Of a stretch of DNA of 64,000 bases, positions 15,897 through 24,827 are shown one piece after another (the stretch's first letter is position 1; every line of letters starts with the position of its first letter). The translations under genes were made by a program, and so were the position numbers. The notes under the pieces are model-generated. The model searched no databases, had not been told where the DNA came from, and saw only the letters and a list, made by a program, of their open reading frames with translations. The stretch comes from Lachnospiraceae bacterium (GTDB lineage Bacteria > Bacillota > Clostridia > Lachnospirales > Lachnospiraceae): positions 1 through 64,000 of the forward strand of contig JAFSRP010000026.1 in assembly GCA_017446045.1 (NCBI GenBank), read 5' to 3'.

Positions 15897-17654
15897 TTAC
15901 AGCTGACTGGCAAAGAACCTCCAATACGGAATATACGGCATATTGGGATCCCCGATCTGGCGGGAAAGCGACGCAACGATCGTCGGCTTCAGGGCCAGAT
16001 CCCGCAGTTCCTCGTAATGATCGCGGAAGACCGTATCCGGATCGCTGTCCAGAATGATCCTGCCGCCGCTCATGACGATGACCCTGGTCGCATACTGCGC
16101 GACGACTTCCATGTCGTGCGTGACCATGATGACCGTGCCGTCATAGAACTCGATCAGCTCCTGCATCAGCTTCAGGATGCCTGCCAGGTCATTCTCGTCA
16201 AGTCCGGTCGTCGGCTCATCCAGCAGGATGATCTTCGGATTGGAGATCAGCATGGTCGCCACAGCAAGCCTCTGCCGCTGTCCGCGGGACAGGGAGAAAG
16301 GATGAGCTTCCTCTGTGCCGTTCAGCTCTACGATCTTAAGCACACGATCGACATTTTCCTTTACTTCCTCTTCCGGCCGGCCGGCATTGCGCAGTCCGAA
16401 AGCCACTTCATCAAAAACGGTATTGCAGAACAGCTGGTTGTCCGGATTCTGGAATACATACCCGATATCCCGGATGATCTCCGTTACAGCAGTATCCTTT
16501 GTGTTGTGCCCGTTGATCAGCACTTCTCCGCCCGCGGGCTTCAAAAGACCCAGGAGAAGCTTCATGACTGTCGTTTTGCCGCTTCCGTTGTGGCCGATGA
16601 TCGCAAGAAACTCATTTTTATACACATTGAAGCTGACATCCTGCACCTGTTTGAAATTGGTGGCCGGATACTGATAATCGATATGGCGCACTTCCGCGAC
16701 AAGCTCATCGCTCTTGCGAGAATAATCCTTATACTGAAGAGCCCCGAATACCTTCGGATCCTGCTTCAGTGCCGCACGCGCGTACTCGATCACTTCCGCC
16801 TGCTTCAGGGGACGCGGATCAGACCAGCTGAACCCGCGCTCATTGAGGTAATGCGCGAGACGCACATGGTCCGGGATGCGGACGCCGATCCGGTCGAGCT
16901 CATCATAATGGTCGTAGAGGATCTCCGCGGGATCGCCGTCATAGATGATGTGTCCCTCATGCATGACGATCATATGGTCGGTGAATTCCACAAGGTCCGT
17001 CAGGTCATGCTCAATGACCAGGAAGGTCATATTGATCTCCTGTTTCAGCTCTGCCAGGATATCCATGACTTCCTGCTTACTGATCGGGTCCAGGTCGGTC
17101 GTAGGATCATCCAGCACGATGATGTCCGGGCGCACAGCCAGTGAAGATGCGATGGACACCTTCTGTTTCTGTCCGCCGGAAAGGGAGAAGGTCAGCCGGT
17201 TGCTGATATCTTTGATCCTAAGCTTCTCCAGCGAATACTGTACTCTCTCTACGATCTCGTCATGCTTATATCCCTGACACTCCACGCCCAGAGCGACTTC
17301 ATCCACCACGCGGATGGAAAAGATCTGGTCCTCCGGATTCTGGAATACCATGCCGATCTTACGGCTCAGCTCATACAGCTCCACATCCGTGGTGTTCATG
17401 CCGCTGACCCACACATCACCGTACATCTCGCCGTTGGCAAGATGCGGGATAATGCCGTTCAGACACTTTGCCAGCGTAGTCTTGCCGCTGCCGGAAGACC
17501 CGCAGAGCAGCACGAACTCACCCTGTTTGATTTCAAAATTTACATCGGCGATCGCGTCAGCGTCGACCTCCGGATACCGGAAGCGCAGGTCTTTGGTGCG
17601 AATGACGACATTCTCCGGGATCTCCGCTGTTGTTTTCTCGATCTGTTCACTCAT
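15897..17654 (-). CDS. ECF transporter fused double ATPase (EcfA-EcfA')
   Basis: A 585-residue protein with two ABC ATPase domains in one chain, energising vitamin or metal uptake by an energy-coupling-factor transporter. Domain 1: Walker A GSSGSGKTT (about 53), signature LSGGQ, Walker B IIVLDDPTTDLD. Domain 2: GHNGSGKTT (about 355), signature LSRGQ (Gly to Arg, common in ECF ATPases), IILLDEPTTGLD. It follows EcfT by 33 bp. Fused A-A' proteins are a known variant. It is the last gene of the opine dehydrogenase-S-T-A unit. Confidence 0.93.
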   Translation of the reverse strand: MSEQIEKTTAEIPENVVIRTKDLRFRYPEVDADAIADVNFEIKQGEFVLLCGSSGSGKTTLAKCLNGIIPHLANGEMYGDVWVSGMNTTDVELYELSRKIGMVFQNPEDQIFSIRVVDEVALGVECQGYKHDEIVERVQYSLEKLRIKDISNRLTFSLSGGQKQKVSIASSLAVRPDIIVLDDPTTDLDPISKQEVMDILAELKQEINMTFLVIEHDLTDLVEFTDHMIVMHEGHIIYDGDPAEILYDHYDELDRIGVRIPDHVRLAHYLNERGFSWSDPRPLKQAEVIEYARAALKQDPKVFGALQYKDYSRKSDELVAEVRHIDYQYPATNFKQVQDVSFNVYKNEFLAIIGHNGSGKTTVMKLLLGLLKPAGGEVLINGHNTKDTAVTEIIRDIGYVFQNPDNQLFCNTVFDEVAFGLRNAGRPEEEVKENVDRVLKIVELNGTEEAHPFSLSRGQRQRLAVATMLISNPKIILLDEPTTGLDENDLAGILKLMQELIEFYDGTVIMVTHDMEVVAQYATRVIVMSGGRIILDSDPDTVFRDHYEELRDLALKPTIVASLSRQIGDPNMPYIPYWRFFASQL

Positions 17655-17687
17655 AGATATAGTTTCCTTCCATGTCGGATACCGGAC

Positions 17688-18494
17688 TTACTGTCCTTTT
17701 ACCAGCGGGTTGATACCCAGATGAAATACATAACGCATGACAAATGCCGCGATAAATACAGCGATGCAGAATACGAGCATGATGTAGTCCGAAGTCTTGA
17801 ATTTGAACTCCTGGTAATAATCCTTCCATGCGCGCATTCCGAAACCTTTGGATTCCACCGCGAGGCCGGTAGTGCGGCTCTTGCGCAGGCTGTTGATCAT
17901 CAGCGGTGTGACTGCCAGTTTGAAGGCGTTGAAGGTCTTCTTGAATCCGCCCTTCTCCACGCCGCGGATCGTCTGCGCCGTACTGACATTGCTCATCTCC
18001 GAGCTGACCAGCGGGAACATGCGCAGGGCACCCATCATCATGAAGGATACCGACATGGGCATATGCATCTTCATCATGGCTTTTGCGAGCTGCGCCGGGT
18101 CGGTCGTACAGATCAGCAGCAGCGCGACCACATACGGGATCACCGCGCGGATGCCCAGTGTGATGCCGGAAGTCAGACCGATCTTTGTCGCGCGCATAAA
18201 ACCGAGATCCAGCAGGACCTTGTTATCCGGATAGTCATAGTTGTAAAAGGTCGAGAACAGGACCGTGACCAGGCCGAACACCACTGCCGCCCAAAGAAGG
18301 GCGCGGATCGGACGCGGATCGATCTTGGCACTCAGCCATACCGGTACAACCAGCAGGCCGCAGGCCAGGACATACTTGGCATCCGTAAAGAACAGCGGGA
18401 TCGTACAGAATACGAGAATATAAAGCAGCTTCACTCTCGGGTCCAGCCGATGGACCCAGGTATCTTTTTCATAATTGATTGCAAAATCTGACAT
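17688..18494 (-). CDS. ECF transporter transmembrane component (EcfT)
   Basis: A 268-residue membrane protein of the EcfT/CbiQ family, coupling the ATPases to the substrate-binding S subunit. It starts DTWVHRLDPRVKLLYIL (the typical N-terminal DPR), has four to five helices, and the cytoplasmic coupling helices show IRGVEKGG and VESKGFG in place of the Ala-Arg-Gly motifs. It precedes the ATPase gene by 33 bp and follows the S component. Confidence 0.9.
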   Translation of the reverse strand: MSDFAINYEKDTWVHRLDPRVKLLYILVFCTIPLFFTDAKYVLACGLLVVPVWLSAKIDPRPIRALLWAAVVFGLVTVLFSTFYNYDYPDNKVLLDLGFMRATKIGLTSGITLGIRAVIPYVVALLLICTTDPAQLAKAMMKMHMPMSVSFMMMGALRMFPLVSSEMSNVSTAQTIRGVEKGGFKKTFNAFKLAVTPLMINSLRKSRTTGLAVESKGFGMRAWKDYYQEFKFKTSDYIMLVFCIAVFIAAFVMRYVFHLGINPLVKGQ

Positions 18495-18547
18495 TTCCGG
18501 TCAATGCTCCCTTCGTAAATGCGAAAGAAAGGCCTTTTTTTACAAAG

Positions 18548-18578
18548 ACTTCCGATGGCGTGACCCGCCACCGGAAGT
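18548..18578. repeat. Hairpin between S and T genes
   Basis: Stem ACTTCCG-x-TGGCG / CGCCA-x-CGGAAGT, one mismatch, five-base loop. Only a weak T run follows on the minus strand, so partial termination or mRNA processing between S and T is as likely as full termination. Confidence 0.45.
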
Positions 18579-18650
18579 GTCAATTTGCTATTGATCCGCG
18601 TGTATCGATGACGCGCAGATAGAACTGCCGCCTGTCGTTTCCGCAGAAGA

Positions 18651-19223
18651 TCAGTTGCTGGTCAGTTTGTGGCCCTGGATACCGACTGCCAGACCCAGCT
18701 TGGTGCCGAGCAGGGAAAGAACGACTGCGCCCAGGAAGGCAACGAGCATCATCCAGACTTCGCAGGGAACCAGGAATACATTGAAGATCATCCAGAATGT
18801 GAACCAGAAATAGAAGCACATATAGATGAAACCGAAGAGGTACATCCAATTGCTGTGATAGACATCTGTCGGATCATCCGGGAACTTTGACTTTCCGACC
18901 GCATCCATGATGAACTCCACGATAAGAGAGCCAACGAACGCATAGATCCAGTACAGCCAATGCTCACCCTGCAGGAAGAAGTCGATCGCGACCCAGCCGA
19001 TGGTGTAGTAGAAGCAGGTCCACTTTTTCTTAACGACTGCGCAGCATGCCGTGAAGCAGAACGTACTGAACATCTGCATGAACGAATGGTTGAACGGGAA
19101 GACCACGCCGGCCATCTTGAACACGAGGAACAGTACACGGACAAGAGCCGCGAACACCACGCAGGTGATCAGGTCGACCGCGTTAAACTTCAGGTTGCCC
19201 TTTTTTGCTTTTGCTTCTGCCAT
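18651..19223 (-). CDS. Probable ECF transporter substrate-binding (S) component
   Basis: A 190-residue, very hydrophobic protein of about five or six helices after a basic cytoplasmic start (MAEAKAKKGNLKFNAVDL). Size, topology and position directly before EcfT and EcfA support the S component. It lacks the N-terminal His-rich signature of Ni/Co CbiM/NikM proteins and I do not recognise a specific vitamin family. Many aromatic residues (FIYMCFYFWFTFWMIF) line the fourth helix. It lies 50 bp after an opine-type dehydrogenase gene. Confidence 0.7.
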   Translation of the reverse strand: MAEAKAKKGNLKFNAVDLITCVVFAALVRVLFLVFKMAGVVFPFNHSFMQMFSTFCFTACCAVVKKKWTCFYYTIGWVAIDFFLQGEHWLYWIYAFVGSLIVEFIMDAVGKSKFPDDPTDVYHSNWMYLFGFIYMCFYFWFTFWMIFNVFLVPCEVWMMLVAFLGAVVLSLLGTKLGLAVGIQGHKLTSN

Positions 19224-19273
19224 AATAAAAAACCTCCAATCCCCTATATATATCGTGACAGATATATCTTTGA

Positions 19274-20308
19274 TCAGGCTTTGATCAGCCTGTCAAGATC
19301 CTCTTTGGTAAACTCCACGCCTTCGTCCATATAGTTCTCACCGGTCAGGCAGGACGCGAATGTGACCAGCGCGTCGGTATAGGGCGTGGGGACGCCGTAC
19401 AGCCTGCCGATCTTGCCGACCGGCGCCACGCCGTACGGGATATCCTCCGTGATATAACGGAAATGGAACGACGTCGGTCCCATTGCGCGCTGGTAGACCT
19501 CATTCTCATGCAGCGCGTCGAAAAGGTTATCGTGCTTGATCTCCCAGAAAGAATTGATTCCGGTCAGGATGTCCGGGATCTCCAGTCCGAGCGCCTTCGC
19601 GACCTGCACTCTCTCCGCGTCGATCTTTACGATATAATCTACCGTCATCGGGGAAATGCCGTTGCCGTAGAACTTGTAAGGCTCCGCATTTTCCGTCCGG
19701 GCCGTGTTCAGGATCGTGATCGGCACATGGATGACGGGGTTGGTCGAACTTAAGGTCGTCCGGAGAATGCTGTCGTCCGGCTTCAGTGCCGGAAGGTACG
19801 GCTTCAGTTCCTCCACCAGCGCCCCGCTGCGGGCGGGATCGGTAGCAGCGAGAAGAATGTTGGATTTAAGGGAATAATGTACCCTGCCGTACTCCTTGCT
19901 GGAAGCGACGAACAGCTGGGATCCGGTCTCCGCCAGCGTGATATCCTTCTCCTCGAGAAGGCCGCCGAGCGTTGTCATCCCTTCAAACGCGCCCCAGTTG
20001 GCGTTGGTCACCACGATCTTCTGTCCGGCTTTCAGAACAGGCTTCAGTTTCTCAAAGATCTCCTTATGGACGCCTGCCGTCGTCATGATCATCAGGACAT
20101 CGCCGAACGCCACTGCTTCCGCAAAATCTGTGGTACACGCGAGCTTCCAGGTTCCCTCAACGGAACCCGTGGACGTGATGCCGCCGTTTCGGATCGCCTC
20201 CGCCTTCTCCGGATTCCTGGTCCAAAGACATACTTCCGCTCCCTGGCTCCGCAGATACGCAGCCATGGCATGTCCTGTGTTGCCCGCACCCAAAACCGTA
20301 AACTTCAT
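19274..20308 (-). CDS. Opine/octopine-type NAD(P)-dependent dehydrogenase
   Basis: A 344-residue oxidoreductase of the NAD/NADP octopine-nopaline dehydrogenase family. The N-terminal Rossmann motif is VLGAGNTGHAMAAYL; the C-terminal helical domain has NPVIHVP with the conserved catalytic His and MTVDYIVKIDAERVQVAKALG. Such enzymes join an amino acid to an alpha-keto acid, or split the product. AGAGGAAGG precedes the ATG. It is the first gene of a promoter-to-terminator unit with a whole ECF transporter, suggesting that the importer brings in the opine substrate or a metal-opine complex. Confidence 0.85.
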   Translation of the reverse strand: MKFTVLGAGNTGHAMAAYLRSQGAEVCLWTRNPEKAEAIRNGGITSTGSVEGTWKLACTTDFAEAVAFGDVLMIMTTAGVHKEIFEKLKPVLKAGQKIVVTNANWGAFEGMTTLGGLLEEKDITLAETGSQLFVASSKEYGRVHYSLKSNILLAATDPARSGALVEELKPYLPALKPDDSILRTTLSSTNPVIHVPITILNTARTENAEPYKFYGNGISPMTVDYIVKIDAERVQVAKALGLEIPDILTGINSFWEIKHDNLFDALHENEVYQRAMGPTSFHFRYITEDIPYGVAPVGKIGRLYGVPTPYTDALVTFASCLTGENYMDEGVEFTKEDLDRLIKA

Positions 20309-20384
20309 AAGCTGTCCGACCTTCCTCTTTGATCAGCCTTCCTGTTTGACCCGGAAAGCAAAGTTATATCAGCAATTGTAAATC

Positions 20385-20413
20385 ATTGTATGTGATATAA
20401 TACAAAAAAGCAA
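20385..20413 (-). promoter_or_regulatory. Promoter of the opine dehydrogenase-ECF operon
   Basis: Minus strand TTGCTT (20408-20413), 17 bp, TACAAT (20385-20390). An inverted repeat TTGTAT-N8-ATACAA overlaps the spacer and could bind a regulator. Confidence 0.7.
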
Positions 20414-20415
20414 GC

Positions 20416-20691
20416 CTATCCTTCGATTCGCTCCTCACTGCCGGCAAAAAATGCCTCTATAGCCGGCCTGTCAAAAGGCCTGCAGCCTTCCGCAAAGTCC
20501 GCCGCCATGTAGCGCAGGACCTGTGCCGCGCAGTCAGCATCCGTGATCGCGCGGTTGGACCTGAAAAGATCGCCGAACTCATCCTGGATCTCCCACCAGC
20601 TCTCATAATGCCGGCGGCTCAAAACCGCGCGCCCGTCCTTCAAATAGATCAGCCATGCTTTGACAAATTCATCCGCTCCGATCATTGCCAT
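20416..20691 (-). CDS. Small hypothetical protein
   Basis: A 91-residue soluble acidic protein, not recognised. It reads MAMIGADEFVKAWLIYLKDG..., with Trp/Tyr-rich helices (YESWWEIQDEF). GGGAGGAAAGACA before the ATG is a strong ribosome site. It ends just before the -35 box of the opine dehydrogenase promoter. Confidence 0.6.
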   Translation of the reverse strand: MAMIGADEFVKAWLIYLKDGRAVLSRRHYESWWEIQDEFGDLFRSNRAITDADCAAQVLRYMAADFAEGCRPFDRPAIEAFFAGSEERIEG

Positions 20692-20790
20692 TGTCTTTCC
20701 TCCCGATGTTCATTCTCCGATGCGATTATACACTATCCGGCCCGAAGTTAAAACACCTTCTCCGGGATCCGCCCAGCCAGCCGCAAATAA

Positions 20791-20830
20791 ATGCCCATGA
20801 AACCGACCGGTTGATCAGTTTCATGGGCAT
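20791..20830. repeat. Perfect 13-bp inverted repeat, possible terminator or regulatory hairpin
   Basis: ATGCCCATGAAAC (20791-20803) pairs with GTTTCATGGGCAT (20818-20830). The loop side contains AAACCGACCGGTT, also present at 6459-6471 inside the element there. No T run follows on either strand at once. Confidence 0.6.
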
Positions 20831-20863
20831 GATGTCTTTATACTCCTGTAATCAGGTCAAACT

Positions 20864-21049
20864 GCTGAATCAATCAGCGGCAAGCTCTGCTAAGCTCGCA
20901 CGGCGTTGCCTCTTGTGCAGCTAAAGCATCCATCTCACAACGGATAGCTTCGCTATCCTGTTCGATTAGGATTGCTAAGCGCCGTCGCACACGATTGACG
21001 TAGCGCTCATCGGCGCCCTTGCGGGCTTGATTCGCTGAGTCAATCAGCG
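20864..21049. repeat. Structured element bounded by 16-bp direct repeats
   Basis: GCTGARTCAATCAGCG occurs at 20864-20879 and 21034-21049 (15 of 16 identical; each copy is itself a partial palindrome). Between them are several short hairpins such as GGATAGCttcGCTATCC and GCCCgcaaGGGC. The right copy overlaps the last codons of the aldehyde dehydrogenase. With the hairpin at 20791 this accounts for the 348 bp between 20692 and 21039. Confidence 0.55.
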
Positions 21050-22401
21050 AACATCGCCGCCGCATCCGGAAGCGGCTTGTCGAGCAGCGTGACTGCCTTG
21101 GATACGTTCAGCATGTGGATGTAGTCCACGTTGCCTGCCAGGATGTTGTTGCCCCAGGTGCCGCAGCCTTCGGATACTGCCGGTGAGAGCGCGTTGTTGC
21201 ACGGGCCCCACGCGTACGGAGTCGGCTGGTTGATCAGGACTCTCGATACCGGGATGCGCTCGCAGTAGTATCTGATATGTGCGTCATCGTTGGAGAAGAT
21301 GCCTGCGCTGTGGCCGATGCCGCCGCTCTCTTCCATGTTCCGGATCGCCATGTCGACCGCGTTCTCGAAGGTATCATAGCTCTTCATCGTCGTGATCGGT
21401 CCGAGGATCTCCTCGTTCAGGATGTCCGCGGCGCCGATCTCCTCGACCTTGAGGGCGATGACCTTGGTATCCTTCGGGATGTCGAAGCCTGCTGCCTTCG
21501 CGATGACCGGGGCGTCCTTGCCGACCAGCTCCGGATCCGGCTTTCCGTTCTCCATGAACAGGGCTTTGCGGAACTTATCTACATCCGCCGCATCTTCGAA
21601 GACAGCGATGCCCGCCTTGCGGAATGCTGCCATCACTTCCTTCTCCAGCTCTTCCGGATACAGGAACAGGTTCTCGCCGTCGCACAGGATGCCGTTATCG
21701 GATCCGACTGCCTCTACAGACTGCACCGCCGCGTCGTCGATGTCATAGCCCCTGTCCAGGATGACAGGCGGGTTGCCCGGGCCTACGCCGTATGCCGGGG
21801 TGCCTGAGCTGTACGCTGCCTTCGTAAGGCCGAAGGAACCGGTCGCGATGATAAGGTCTGCCTTCTCCATCAGCTCTGCGGAAAGCGCGATGGTCGGCTC
21901 TTCGATGATCTGCGCCAGGTCTTCCGGAGCGCCGCACTTCCTCAGCGCTTCACGGATCAGCTCGATCGTATGGGTGGAGGACTTCTTTGCTCTCGGTGCC
22001 GGGCAGACGATCATGGCGTTCTTGCCCTTGACGATGTGCATGAAGTTGCCTAAAGGTGTAACGTTCGGGTTAGTGGCAGGAGTGATCGCCGCGATGACGC
22101 CGATCGGGTGCGCGATCTCCATGAGGCCCTGCTCAGGATCCTCGTTGATGATGCCGACGGACTTTTTATCCTTCAGATAATCCCAGAAATGTGCCGGGGT
22201 GTCGGTGTTCTTCGCGACCTTATCCTGGTAAAAGCCAAGGCCGGTCTCTTCCACTGCCTCTGCTGCCAGCTCTTCGGCATGCTTATAGATGATCTTGGCT
22301 GCTTCGTACACAAGCTTGTCGACCTGTGCCTGATCGTAATCCTTGATCGCTGCGACTGCCGCTCTCGCCTTCGCGATGCGCTCCTCAACTGTTAAGCTCA
22401 T
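21040..22401 (-). CDS. CoA-acylating aldehyde dehydrogenase
   Basis: A 453-residue enzyme converting an aldehyde plus CoA and NAD+ to acyl-CoA, resembling the N-terminal half of AdhE and acetylating (or sulfoacetaldehyde) dehydrogenases. Catalytic Cys lies in SDNGILCDGENLF (about 245); GVIAAITPATNP and GPGNPPVILD are family motifs. The start MSLTVEERIAKA at 22401 is fixed by AAGGAGAG just upstream; an upstream in-frame ATG has no such site. It has no fused alcohol dehydrogenase. Upstream in the same direction are an unknown protein, an APC permease and a PEBP-like protein. Confidence 0.88.
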   Translation of the reverse strand: MSLTVEERIAKARAAVAAIKDYDQAQVDKLVYEAAKIIYKHAEELAAEAVEETGLGFYQDKVAKNTDTPAHFWDYLKDKKSVGIINEDPEQGLMEIAHPIGVIAAITPATNPNVTPLGNFMHIVKGKNAMIVCPAPRAKKSSTHTIELIREALRKCGAPEDLAQIIEEPTIALSAELMEKADLIIATGSFGLTKAAYSSGTPAYGVGPGNPPVILDRGYDIDDAAVQSVEAVGSDNGILCDGENLFLYPEELEKEVMAAFRKAGIAVFEDAADVDKFRKALFMENGKPDPELVGKDAPVIAKAAGFDIPKDTKVIALKVEEIGAADILNEEILGPITTMKSYDTFENAVDMAIRNMEESGGIGHSAGIFSNDDAHIRYYCERIPVSRVLINQPTPYAWGPCNNALSPAVSEGCGTWGNNILAGNVDYIHMLNVSKAVTLLDKPLPDAAAMFAD

Positions 22402-22575
22402 GGTTTTCTCTCCTTTTTCAAAAATCTTATTTCGGACCACTGTATCTTTTGCCGATTCTGGTATCAGCTTATCTGAAAAAGTCCGCAAATGCTATTACCC
22501 TGCCGGGTGAATTCGCGGTTTCAGCCTTCGGCATTGTCCGAAAAAAGCACAAATGCTTCCTGTGTACTGGAATGA

Positions 22576-23211
22576 TCACAGACTGTTGTTGACCACAGCA
22601 TCCCCCAAAAGCTCGAACAGCTCGAAGAACAGTATGCATTCTTCGGTCTTTGGCAGGATCAGATTGGTGATGGGCGGAATGAGGATCCAGGTGGCGGAAC
22701 CGATCATACTTTCCATACTGATGGTAAAAGCGCCGGATCCCTCTTCGTGACGGATCTCCAGGTCAAAGATATCCAAAGCCCGGATCCGGTCCATGATCAG
22801 CGGATTGGACAGCCGGGCAAGATATGCGTCCTTTTGGGCAAAGTCTTCGCTGACCCAGCGTTTGCATACCCATTGCGTATCTTTCAATCTGAACTGAAGC
22901 TCGAAATGGCAGGTCCCCGTTTCCGTAAAGCGCTCATTGACCGGGATCTCGCTCAGCATCTGCAGATTATAGTTGACTGACATGAATCGGTTTTCCCAGT
23001 TGTAGACGAGCGTGAGCCCATTCAGGTAGCGAAACCGCTGCAGTGTCAGCTTTCTGAGCAATGTGCCGCTCTCCACGCCGGTACAGCTGCTCCCGGCAGC
23101 ATCCCGGAATTTGTCAGCGAGCACCGTGAGCTTACGCTCCACCCTCCGGGTCACAAAGCTGTTTCTGGCCTGTGCCGCATTTCTGTTTTTTTCCTTTTGA
23201 AGTAAACCCAT
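22576..23211 (-). CDS. Uncharacterised protein between permease and aldehyde dehydrogenase
   Basis: A 211-residue protein with a basic, helical N terminus (NAAQARNSFVTRRVERKLTVL) and a strand-rich remainder that includes paired aromatic/charged strands (YNWENRFMSVNYNLQML, CHFELQFRLKDTQWVCKRW). No signal peptide or membrane helix. I recognise no family. Same strand as its neighbours, 88 bp after the permease and 174 bp before the dehydrogenase. Confidence 0.65.
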   Translation of the reverse strand: MGLLQKEKNRNAAQARNSFVTRRVERKLTVLADKFRDAAGSSCTGVESGTLLRKLTLQRFRYLNGLTLVYNWENRFMSVNYNLQMLSEIPVNERFTETGTCHFELQFRLKDTQWVCKRWVSEDFAQKDAYLARLSNPLIMDRIRALDIFDLEIRHEEGSGAFTISMESMIGSATWILIPPITNLILPKTEECILFFELFELLGDAVVNNSL

Positions 23212-23250
23212 ACCAGATCCTGTTTCCTGTCGCCCGTTATCTCAGGGGGA

Positions 23251-23278
23251 ATGGGACAGGCTTCCGAGCCTGCCCCAT
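23251..23278. repeat. Hairpin between permease and unknown gene
   Basis: ATGGGnCAGGC (23251-23261) / GCCTGnCCCAT (23268-23278), one A-C mismatch on plus (G-U on minus). The T run is on the plus side, where no gene ends, so on the mRNA it may act as a stabilising stem. Confidence 0.45.
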
Positions 23279-23299
23279 TTTTCTTTATAAAACTTCAGA

Positions 23300-24739
23300 T
23301 CAAAGCGCGTTTCTGTTCTTCAGCCACTCCACGACCGCTTCATCCCAGACAGGCAGGTACTCTGTCCTGTCGCGGATCATCTTGACGGCGTCTTCCAGGC
23401 TGGAGACTTCATTGATCGGGTGACCGTGCGTCTTGTTCCAGACAATGATAAATACGATAACGACCGCGATCCAGATCAGGGTGATCGCAATGTAGGTGCT
23501 GATGGTGTAGATGGCATACAGGGAGCCGATGATACCGATCGCAAAGACCAGCGGAGCTGCCGGGACCTTAAACAGTCTCGGGAAGTCCGGATACTTCTTG
23601 CGAAGCACCAGTACGTCGACCATTGCCAGGATGTAGCAGCCGAGCCATGCCACGCAGACGATGTTGATGAACATGTTCATGATGTCGGCAGTGCCGCCCT
23701 TCATGCAGATGTAGATGGTGCAGAAGAACATCAGGAAGAAGCAGAAGATAGTGCCCCAGACCGGGATGCGGTACTTGGGATGCACGTATCCGAAGCCCTT
23801 CGGAAGCTGTCCCTGACGGGCCAGGCCGTAGAACATACGCGGCAGGGCTGCCAGCTGGGAATTCGCGGTGGTAAAGGAAGCCAGGATGGTGATGATGCTC
23901 ATGACTGCCGCGCCGATGAAGCCCATGGATCCTCTCGCGCCGTCGATATGGCTGACGCCGGAGGTGACCAGCACCTGCAGATCCGTATACTTCAGGGATG
24001 CATAGGAGAAAATGATATCGATCACATAGATGGAAATGAGAGCTGCGAAAAGAGCCTTCGGGATGACCTTATACGGCTCCCTGGTCTCTTCCGCCATCGG
24101 ACAGCAGTTCTCAAATCCGATGTACCACCAGATGGACGATCCGACCGCGCCGAACACGGCTGCATATCCTTCTGCCGGAAGATGCGGGTTGGCGACCGGG
24201 GTGCAGCCCAGCGCGCTCTCACCGACGCCCAGGAGACCCAGGACCGCGATGATCGCGTAGGCGATCATCATGCCGATCGGCAGCGCGCCTGCAAACTTGC
24301 CGTAAATGCCGACATCGAAGATATTGATCAGCAGGCAGGCGACCAGGAACAGAAGGCTCGTGATCAGGGCCGGAATGCCGGTGACTTCCTGCAGGGAGTA
24401 GCCGCTCATCGCCATCTGCGTGGATCCGTCGGCAGCTGCCAGGAGGACATAGGTGCCCAGTACCGCCAGGGTACCCCAGAAACGTCCCAGTGCCGGGTTC
24501 GTATAGTCGGAGATCATGCCGCCGCCCGGAAGCATCGCGCTCAGCTCAGAGAATGCGAGAGCCGCGCTCAGGATCGGGATCAGGCCGATCAGTGAAGTGA
24601 GCCACACGCCATAGCTGGCCTGTCCGGCGACCTGTGTTACGGAGAACATTGCGGTACCGGAGACGACGAGGCCCATGGCTGCGCCGTAGGTTGCGCTGAA
24701 ACCAAGTACACGTTTCAGTTTTGCTTGTTTCTCTTCCAT
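23300..24739 (-). CDS. APC superfamily amino-acid permease
   Basis: A 479-residue twelve-helix transporter of the amino acid-polyamine-organocation superfamily. It opens with FSATYGAAMGLVVSGTAMFSV (helix 1 unwound glycine region), has SSIWWYIGFENCCPMAEETREP, the TM6 motif with the conserved Glu before a Pro, and ANSQLAALPRMFYGLARQG. The C terminus is soluble. It belongs to a run with PEBP-like, unknown and acylating aldehyde dehydrogenase genes; substrate not determined. Confidence 0.88.
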   Translation of the reverse strand: MEEKQAKLKRVLGFSATYGAAMGLVVSGTAMFSVTQVAGQASYGVWLTSLIGLIPILSAALAFSELSAMLPGGGMISDYTNPALGRFWGTLAVLGTYVLLAAADGSTQMAMSGYSLQEVTGIPALITSLLFLVACLLINIFDVGIYGKFAGALPIGMMIAYAIIAVLGLLGVGESALGCTPVANPHLPAEGYAAVFGAVGSSIWWYIGFENCCPMAEETREPYKVIPKALFAALISIYVIDIIFSYASLKYTDLQVLVTSGVSHIDGARGSMGFIGAAVMSIITILASFTTANSQLAALPRMFYGLARQGQLPKGFGYVHPKYRIPVWGTIFCFFLMFFCTIYICMKGGTADIMNMFINIVCVAWLGCYILAMVDVLVLRKKYPDFPRLFKVPAAPLVFAIGIIGSLYAIYTISTYIAITLIWIAVVIVFIIVWNKTHGHPINEVSSLEDAVKMIRDRTEYLPVWDEAVVEWLKNRNAL

Positions 24740-24827
24740 AATTACCTCCTCTCAAAAATGCTTGTGTCGTATGTATTGCTTCGCTTTTCCGTTTTACCGT
24801 TTTGCCTTATCCCACGCGGATCCGCTT

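Noticed and set aside
20309-20415. Riboswitch controlling the ECF operon
   Set aside because: The leader is too short and contains no recognisable aptamer; only promoter and an inverted repeat are seen.
20874-21065. 63-codon minus-strand frame within the structured element
   Set aside because: It starts inside the aldehyde dehydrogenase end, without a ribosome site, and the same bases form hairpins; more likely noncoding.
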